This document shows, in pieces, positions 56,674 through 64,000 of a DNA stretch of 64,000 bases (position 1 is the first letter of the stretch; each line of letters opens with the position of its first letter). The translations under genes and the position numbers were made by a program. Below the pieces are notes generated by a model. It did no database searches. It had not been told where the DNA came from and saw only the letters and a program-made list of their open reading frames with translations. This stretch comes from Hygrocybe punicea (Eukaryota; Basidiomycota; Agaricomycetes; Agaricales; Hygrophoraceae). Location: positions 3,968,001 to 4,032,000 of the forward strand of contig OY744468.1 in the NCBI GenBank assembly GCA_963556145.1. Direction: 5' to 3'.

Positions 56674-56831
56674 ACTCGTGAGTGTATAGGCAATTCCACA
56701 TGACATTATATCACCTCACGACGCTACTCGACCAGTTTGAATGAAGGCAGAGGTCGGTTCCATCAACACGATATGGTCACCTTATGTTGCATAACCACCA
56801 CCGCTACAGTGCGCTTCGTGGAATCTCTTTG

Positions 56832-57194
56832 TTACCTGTATTTTTTTTCCCAGTACTCATACCACTGATCAGCGTCCGAGATGTTTGGGCGGCCATATGT
56901 CTTTTTCATCCTCATCCTATGCATTATTTCCGCAACCGTCCAGCGCCAGTCTGAAGTGAGTGACAAGACAGGAGAGCTTGCGATGACTCGGAGAGAAGAA
57001 TCTCCGCAATGATAGAAAAGTAAGAAAATAACCGCAAGATTGCGCCGTGCAAACCGCCGGAGCAAGTATACTGGCTGTCCATCATTAGGCCCACGTATAT
57101 GATCCCTCAAAGTAAAACCGGCCAGAGTGTTTCTTGTTGGATTTAGGTGGTCGTGTTTGAGATCCACGGCACGAAAACGAAGAGACCAAGCCAT
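56832..57194 (-). CDS. unassigned short ORF
   Basis: Open frame of about 120 codons from ATG (57192-57194, MAWSLRFRAVDLKHD) to TAA, with a possible alternative ATG in another frame at 57274 (MRALTWCSFFSLVSC). The C-terminus reads RPNISDADQWYEYWEKKY. I recognise no family. It sits between MAF1 (+) and the permease gene (-) and may be a small spliced gene or chance. Confidence 0.25.
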   Translation of the reverse strand: MAWSLRFRAVDLKHDHLNPTRNTLAGFTLRDHIRGPNDGQPVYLLRRFARRNLAVIFLLFYHCGDSSLRVIASSPVLSLTSDWRWTVAEIMHRMRMKKTYGRPNISDADQWYEYWEKKYR

Positions 57195-57522
57195 GCAAAT
57201 GGCGAATCGAAATTCGACAGAGACGCCAGACAGCTGACGAGAGAGAAAAAGCTGCACCAAGTCAGAGCCCGCATGCCTCCGTGGAGGAAGCTGAAGAAAA
57301 ATAGTTGTGACTCGAAAAAATAGTTGACGTCACATGACCGTGTTATGTTAAGATACAAGACATTTCTAAATTACACGTACATTATCGATACAGTAATCCG
57401 AAACAGCTGAAGAGTCAGAGCAGATAGACCTCATAATCCATAGTCATCCTCATAGTGACCACGACCGAGAATGAAAGTGCCTTGATGTCAAATAAACATC
57501 ACGAGGCGCAAGTGCACCAGAC

Positions 57523-59708
57523 CTAGGGGGCTGGCTCTCGAACATCATAAGGGACGATGCGGTTTTCTATCGATCGCCTTTCAGATAGCTCTTCCAAGGA
57601 TTTTCCCTTGGTCTCTGGTAGGAGAAGCGTCGACCCGATGCCCGTAAGCATGACAAAGGCAAATATCTCTAGCCTTGCCCGATTATTAATAAAACGACTT
57701 AAACTAAACTGCAACATTGTGAATATACGCACATTTTCTTTATGAAATGTGTGCTGGGGCTACCAGCCTTGAGACTAGCGGCCTTGAGACGATAAAAGAT
57801 AATCTGAGAAATGATGGCCCCAAGTTTCCCGCTGGCCGCCGCAATACCGTGGGCCGTAGAACGATAGCGGGTTGGGAATAACTCTCCAGGGATGATGAAA
57901 GTTGTCGTATTGGGGCCAAAATTTTGAAAGAAATTGGCCAAGCAGTAGAGAGTCACAAATCCTTTTCGGGCTCTAGACGTTTGAATCAGTGATTCGTAGC
58001 CAAAGCCTACAAAGGTCATGGTGAGAACAATGCAGAAGTTAATTGAACTAATTGGCTTACCCATTGCGAGAAAAATGATGGTCAACATGGAAAAACCCAG
58101 CAGCTGGATTGGCTTTCGACCCCAAAAATCGACAAAAACAAAAGTAACCCAGAAGCCAGGAATTAGGCCAGCCAAAGCGAGAACCACATTCCCCACACTA
58201 ATATTCCTGACATTCTGAAAGACCCCGAGTGCACTCCACGTTGGAAATACTGTGATTTGTAGGATGTCACTCGAGTTAAGGCCGAGGCCATAGTACGAAA
58301 CCTGTCCATAACTTAACACAGTGGACAATTGGGAATGAGATTCGTACTTACATCTAAAGCAAACCACGAGTACGAGACGCCAAAGATGATCTTGAAGTTG
58401 TCCCACTCCGAAAAATAGCCGATGAAGTCTCGCAAGCTAGCTGGGGGAGCTTGCACTTGGTTGATGATGTGATCGATATCCATAGTGAAGTTGCCGGTAG
58501 CCTCGCGGATATCGTGAGCAGCTTGCTTAAGGTTACGTTCGATATCCATGGTAAAGCGAGGAGTCTCCGGGATCGTTAACCGGAAGAACAGGGCAATGAC
58601 GCCGGGAACACAACCTAAGCCAACGAGGAGACGCCACATATAGTCGACATTTCTTGGGTCAGATGCAATCTTTTCTCTGTAACCAACCGCAAGGAGGAAA
58701 GATACGAGAGCGGCCGCTAAAATGCAGAAACTGTCAGAGGCATAAAAAAACTGACTGTTGATGTTGGAGTAACAAACTGAGGTAGCCGCCGCCTTGAGCA
58801 GCAAACACAGCGGTCATCAAGCGGCCCCTGATCCGGGTTGCCGAAAATTCAGAAGGAATGACAGCACTCAGAGGGTAATCGCCACCAATACCGATGCCCA
58901 TCTTCGTTCGGTGGCGGTCGCAGATGAGAATTGCAACCACAGGGTTTTGAAAGAAAGCAACTTACAATAAATCGCCAAAAGATCAGGGCGTTTATGACGT
59001 CTATGGCTTGTGCGCTACCAACAAGTGCTTGGCAGAAAGTAGCAAATATGATGATAAGTAGTTCCACTCCATCTACACAGCAACAGAAATGATGAGGAGG
59101 TCGAGATGAGGTGAAATGGACTAGGAACGACTCACACATCCTCTTGCGGCCCAGAATGTCAGAGAGCACACCGAAGAGAATCTGGCCGGCCAAAGCACCA
59201 ACGGAGGCAGCTATTTTGACTCCAAGATCTTGGAGAGGACTCAATCCTGGACCTGTAAGGATGACAAGCATGTGAAAAAACAGACCCCCTCCGGATCAGG
59301 TGGCCAATCTACCTGCGCCATTTGTATAAACGTCCCCTAGCAGGATAGCCACAATGTTAATGGCAAACAAATCGTAGCTGGAGTGAACGAGAATGCGCCA
59401 GAAGTTACGAGACGGAATCAATAAATCGATAAGTACAGAGAGTGAAGGACTTGCGCATCTGTGAAGAAACCAGCGCCTGCGACGAGAACGACCCTGACGT
59501 GGAACCACCTACAAGTTGACCAGGTAAAATACCACAAGCATCACTGGCATTGGCAAAATACATACGAAAACGCGGCTCTGTCCATTTCTGCCAAGGCATT
59601 GCGTCGTTGTTCAGTAAGGATGTGGGCAGGATCGGATTCTTGAAGAGGCCGTGCTGAGACGGGAACGCCGCCGGGTATGTGCAATGGGAACAACTCGTAG
59701 GCCGCCAT
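57523..59708 (-). CDS. PHO84-like phosphate:H+ symporter (major facilitator superfamily)
   Basis: Plasma-membrane transporter, 12 membrane segments expected. ATG at 59706-59708: MAAYELFPLHIPGG, ILTEQRRNAL, an intron, WFHVRVVLVAGAGFFTDA, YDLFAINIVAILLGDVYTNG, LSPLQDLGVKIAASVGALAG and ILFGVLSDILGRKRM. After an intron, GIGIGGDYPLSAVIPSEFSA then TRIRGRLMTAVFAAQG is the phosphate-permease signature. Next come WRLLVGLGCVPGVIALFFRL, IPETPRFTMDIE, GVSYSWFALDVS, YYGLGLNSSDILQ, DFWGRKPIQLLGFS, GPNTTTFIIPGELFPTRYRS and LLPETKGKSLEELSE, stop TAG 57523-57525. At least six short introns. No frame breaks seen, so likely functional; usually induced by phosphate starvation, though I see no clear Pho4-type site. 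Confidence 0.92.
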
Positions 59709-60548
59709 GAACTTGGAAGACAGGAAAGACGTTCTACCAGACTTTTTCTTTTGCAGATTTTAATAGCCGTGACATGCTGTGCAGAGCGCTTATCCGAGTC
59801 GGACCAGGGGCCCTGGAGCGGCGAGCCACCTTGACGGTCCTGTCACTGTCAGGTCAGGAAGGGTGAACTGATAATTACGTAATATGCATGCAGCTTATCC
59901 GACCGCACCTATCTCCACTCGGCCCTTCACGTTCATGAACGTTTGTGAATATTCGATATTTGGCTCAAACTCGGTGGTCCGACCTCACGGATCAGATGCA
60001 TGATGACAGGACTTGGTTTCCCGATGTCAGGATGGGTAAGTGAACTAAGTTACTGGGTTCCTGTTCCTTTCCGTCGTCGGACTGTATATTGCAATTACTA
60101 GTAGTACCGGCTCGGAGGCACTTTTGGAAACCTCAGGCTGCTGCTGCAATTCTTTCCGATCATATTTTGATTTTGATTCATTGAAGGCACCAGAGTCTCC
60201 TCAGGCCTCCGGACTCAGGACTCAGGTACGTCTGTTATGCTGATTTCTACAATGTTGCAGAACAGTTGCGAGAATTTCAGGCCGTCTCGGTGCCACACTA
60301 TAGCCTAGTTGATCTCCACAAGTTTGCCAATTGCGAAACGCACGTTGTATCATGATACTGCAAACAGACTAGCACTAGTCCGCGACATAAGAAGCCCCTT
60401 TTGTTTATTTTAAATCTTGGAGTTCAGCTGCGCGAATTCAGCCAGTAGTGACTCGAGTTCAACACTCTCATATGTTGTGCCATGATGTGCAGTAACCCCG
60501 AGTCTCAACAAAGGTAAACAACCGCCGTCAAACTTGAAAGACAAAATA
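59709..60548. other. divergent intergenic region, permease / CDC16
   Basis: 840 bp between two divergent start codons. It should hold both promoters. No tRNA, repeat or other gene recognised. Confidence 0.5.
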
Positions 60549-63373
60549 ATGTCTTTGCCCAGAACAACCCCGCCTCCGACAGAGCCTTACCCGTCCGTCT
60601 CACACGTACCTTCTCCATCCGGTTCCCGAATCCGTCTTTCGCTTGGTTCGTCATTCTCCTTTGGCCCTCAACCTCTCGTCAACTCTTACATCAACGCAAA
60701 CTCGAGCACAATTTCCAATCGGAAATCGTTCGCCCTTGACCCAAATCGCTCCGTTTTACCTGCATCACCTCTACGTTCCTCCCCGAGACACCACCGACGA
60801 GTCAAAGAGAGTACAGGCCGTCATCCACTTGCGAATGATACAACTGATGTGTTTCAAGACTCGGAGGACGACGCTGACGATGAGAGCGAGTATGAATGGG
60901 GGATGATTGACCGCCTGAGATTGTGGCGTCATGATGCGCTCATGCAACATTTGTATGAGACGGCCGCCTTTTGGGGTGACAAGATCTTGAGCTGGACTAG
61001 TGAGTGGTTTTTCATCTCCAAGTTCTTTATCTCTTCTTAACAACAATAAATTTTCGTTCGGAAAAGATGACCCAAATGACGCGTTTTGGCTTGCCCAAAC
61101 ATATTTTATGACTCACCAATACTCGCGTGCAGAACGACTCCTCACCCGCCCATTCCCAACATCCCCCCCTAAACAACTCTTCTCGTCGTCACCATTAACT
61201 AACGGTCACCTCTCTCATCTTCCCTCCACTGCAGGCAAGGGCCGCGAAATGTTACATCCGCCATCCCTTTCGATGCCCCGGCTTCCATTGGGCCCTGGTG
61301 GCATGATTGAAGTTCCAGAGGATATGCAGGATGGCGTGTCGAGGCTCGTTGATATGAGTGTTGCATGTCGATATCTTGCTGCACAATGTCAGGTATGTTT
61401 GTTCTGTTTTAGCGATGGTGGATTCACAATCTCTCTCAGGTCCGCCAGGGTAATTGGTCGGAAGCGACTGAAATGTTGGGCGAGGCCAACCCTTTCCGTG
61501 ACTCAGGCGGAAGTGGACCAGCAGTCCCAAACATAGATGGTGGTATCAAAGTAAGTCAAAAATTCCCCGGTATAAGTATTGATTGACATTTGTCGTTGCT
61601 AAGGTCGAAGCATCCATGTGTAACCTCCGCGGTATCCTCATGCTCAAACTAAATCGAGGGGACCAAGCAAAACACTGCTTTATGGAAGCTCTGGCATTGG
61701 ATGTTAAATGCTACGATGCATTTGAACAGCTTATCAGTGGCGAGATGATGACACCGGACGAAGGTAGCCTCCGGTTCTCGATGATCTTGTGCTTTCTCAC
61801 TTTAAACATGCAGAGTGGGAATTTGTGCAAAGTCTCGCATATGCCTCGCAAACCCCTCAAGATGCCTCCTTTGTACAGCTCATCTACACAGCCCGTCTGC
61901 GCAAATACCAACATACCGCCGAGCACGCACTTACCCGCCAGCGGTTAGTGGAAGAATTTGGGCTTGGAGATAACCCAGACGTGCTGTTCAGCTTTGCCGA
62001 CGCACTATATGCAGGGTTTCGGTGGGCAGATTGTTATGCCATTACTTCAAGGTGTGTTATCACTGTTAAATTCCGCGGTTTATTGACGTCAATGACCATG
62101 TGGATTGCACCTCATAGAATCTTAGATTTGGTATCTATTCATGGACCAACGATGCCATTGCACATTGCATGCATGTACCATCTCTCGCACCTACATTCGA
62201 AACTTTTCATACTAGCACACGAGATGGTTGACCGTGAGCCTGAAAACCCAGTCAGTTGGTACGCCGTGGGCGTTTGGTACTTAAGTGGAGGTAAGTGGGC
62301 TCAGGCGAGGCAGTACTTCAGGTGAGTGGACTGATGATCTATGCAAGTGAATGAATATGCTGAACACATGAAGTAAAACATCTTTGATGGACCCACGTTT
62401 TGGGCCTGCGTGGATCGCCTTTGCGCATACGTTTGCACTGGAGGCGGAGCATGACCATGCCGTCACAGCATACTCTACCTGTGCTCGCATGTTTACTGGG
62501 TACGTACAATTCTGCCTCTTGCCGTGACGCCACTCCTTCACCTCTTCTCACTTACACCCCAGATCTCACTTGCCATTGACCTTTGTTGGCATGGAACACA
62601 TTATGCTGTCGAACAGTGCATTGGCAGATGAGGCGCTGAACGCCGCCAACTCAATGTGTAACGGAGATCCTCTCTTGGTTAATGAACGAGGAGTTATGGC
62701 ATTCAACCGGGGGGAGTAGGTATCCTGTTTCTTTTGTCTTCAACTTCTTACGTTCCGTCGAACTAGCTATGAAAAGGCTGCTTTACTCTTTCAAGAATCG
62801 CTGGAACTTGCGCAAGTCACTCAAAGTTCTCAAAAGTCTTGGTCTACAACATATATCAACCTTGGGACATGTTTACGCAAACTCAAGCAAGTTGGCGCAA
62901 TTTGTTCTCCTTAGCCTTCAGTAACCCATGATGAAATTTGCAGACGCTTAGATGAGGCCAAAACCACCTATCAAAAGGTGTTGCAATTAGATCCACTCCA
63001 TTCTCTAGCGCTCGGGTTTTTGGGGATTGTGTTCCACCTGATGGGAGACATCGACAAGGCCATTATAAAATATCACGAGGTGTGTTCCTGGCCCTGATAT
63101 TCCCGCCGCCATTCGAGAATCTTTGTTTAGGCACTAAGCGCTGACCCAATCAACGGACATATTCTCGAATTATTGAATCTTGCGTTGGACACCAGTACAT
63201 CACGAGGACCTCGCAGTAATGATTTTCCTGGTGGCGAGATGGCCTACCAGAAGGCTTTGGAAACGTTGCAGCAAAAGTATAACTTTGTCACCCAACAGGG
63301 TTTGAAGATGAAAGGGAAGGAACCTGAGGGCGTTCCACCTCTCATCCAGGAAGACGAGATGGCGGTCGGATGA
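60549..63373 (+). CDS. CDC16: anaphase-promoting complex subunit CDC16 (APC6), TPR protein
   Basis: Scaffold subunit of the APC/C ubiquitin ligase that drives mitotic exit. ATG at 60549: [20 protein letters not shown], a Ser/Pro-rich head, then [29 protein letters not shown], an intron, [20 protein letters not shown] and RAERLL. Tandem TPR helices follow: [186 protein letters not shown] and [14 protein letters not shown], matching APC6 order. About ten short introns. Stop TGA 63371-63373. Confidence 0.92.
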
Positions 63374-63765
63374 ATGTACTACTTAAGATACTACTTTGGT
63401 CACGTGCCACGGTATGGGTGTAACTGGCAACTTCGCGATTCCAAGGGATTTAAAGTTTCTCCGATAAGACCGAACGCAGACCAAATTGAAAGCACGTGAG
63501 ACCGAAGCTCACATGAGCGTTAAATTCACAAAAGGAATATCAAAGCTTTAAAAAACATGAAATAGCACCAGTGCAAGTAGTGAATAAGACTTGAAAGAAG
63601 AAATTCTAGCTATCATGCTGCAAGTGCAAGTGTTGTCCGCAGTTCCGTACCGCAAGTGTAGTCTGCAGTTCCGCAAACTTGAAGATAATCAATAAAAAAT
63701 TGAACATGAACACGAGGAAGCCAGCAACGTGATGCATTAGGAACCGGATGATAGGGAACGACCCT
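63374..63765. other. convergent intergenic region
   Basis: 392 bp between the stop codons of CDC16 (+) and the next gene (-). Near 63620-63675 two copies of a 21-bp unit (GCAAGTGTTGTCCGCAGTTCC and GCAAGTGTAGTCTGCAGTTCC) stand about 34 bp apart. Confidence 0.5.
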
Positions 63766-64000
63766 CTATGGCCCACAGTCCTCGAGGCAGGCGACTCGCA
63801 GATAGCGAGATCCCTCGTGTTCCACGATCAGCTCCTTTGGGGTGGAAAAGGGAAGTTCGAGTTTGAAGAGTTTAAAGAGAGTGGTGCCGGTCGCTGTGAA
63901 AATCAGCCGGGCATGTAACAACTTCACGAATGCTTCGTATTCCATTGCCAAGTCCCCACCGTCGCTGCCCTGGACTATGAAGGACTCATAAACTTCGCGA
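63766..64000 (-). CDS. 3' end of an unrecognised gene, cut by the window edge
   Basis: Open frame from the window edge to TAG at 63766-63768: EVYESFIVQGSDGGDLAMEY, EAFVKLLHARLIFTATGT, LFKLFKLELPFSTPKELIVE, HEGSRYLRVACLEDCGP. No stop in the 78 visible codons. The MEYEAFVKLLHARLIF segment looks like a winged-helix tail of the kind seen at ORC4 C-termini, but this is only a weak impression. No function assigned. Confidence 0.5.
   Translation of the reverse strand, partial: REVYESFIVQGSDGGDLAMEYEAFVKLLHARLIFTATGTTLFKLFKLELPFSTPKELIVEHEGSRYLRVACLEDCGP

Noticed and set aside
1..64000. CRISPR arrays, rRNA, tRNA genes
   Set aside because: No regularly spaced identical repeats, no rRNA core motif and no convincing tRNA cloverleaf with A and B boxes were seen; a covariance-model scan would be needed to exclude a tRNA fully.

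Overview
The window is nuclear DNA from a filamentous basidiomycete, most likely an Agaricomycete. Its genes are dense, split by many 45-60 nt introns, and include typical fungal families: a Zn2Cys6 regulator, a DUF1748 protein, an Mgm1 dynamin and a Pho84-type permease. The transposon content (Ty3/gypsy chromovirus, PIF/Harbinger, hAT and Crypton-like elements) fits that group. I do not assign a genus. All identifications come from reading motifs; no database search was run.

Layout. 0-21.3 kb is a host gene block: inositol polyphosphate 5-phosphatase (+), 40S ribosomal protein uS10/RPS20 (-), splicing factor CWC16/Yju2-like (+), an ARID-domain SWI1-like chromatin remodeller subunit (-), a TMEM41/VTT membrane protein (-), a Zn2Cys6 transcription factor (+), a decayed J-domain gene (-), a CobW-family GTPase gene (-) broken by a 1.83 kb DNA element, and a SERINC/TMS1 membrane protein (+). 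About 22.2-50.4 kb is a transposon island. 50.5-64 kb returns to host genes: DUF1748 (-), MED22 (+), MGM1 (+), an SCP2 sterol carrier with a C-terminal AKL (-), MAF1 (+), a PHO84-like permease (-), APC/C subunit CDC16 (+) and the 3' end of an unrecognised gene (-).

The island is a set of nested insertions whose boundaries can be read to the base. A 14.8 kb Ty3/gypsy element (22207-36982; 578 bp LTRs, TTGCA target duplication) contains a PIF/Harbinger transposon (22794-25776, TAA duplication) that splits its primer-binding site. It also contains a hAT transposon (28194-32827, CACCAGAC duplication) inside pol. The hAT carries a 550 bp TA-flanked inverted-repeat element in one of its own introns. 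Further right are two larger TA-flanked foldback elements, one of them inside a Crypton-like tyrosine recombinase gene, plus low-complexity and GAACC-rich repeats.

Points of most interest: (1) the element in the CobW gene carries a captured, intron-containing piece of a fungal transcription factor gene; (2) every difference I could count between the two LTRs is a transition at a CpG, pointing to methylation-linked or RIP-like decay; (3) the LTR element appears to use Tf1-type self-priming, and the Harbinger insertion cut that site. No tRNA, rRNA or CRISPR array was recognised.
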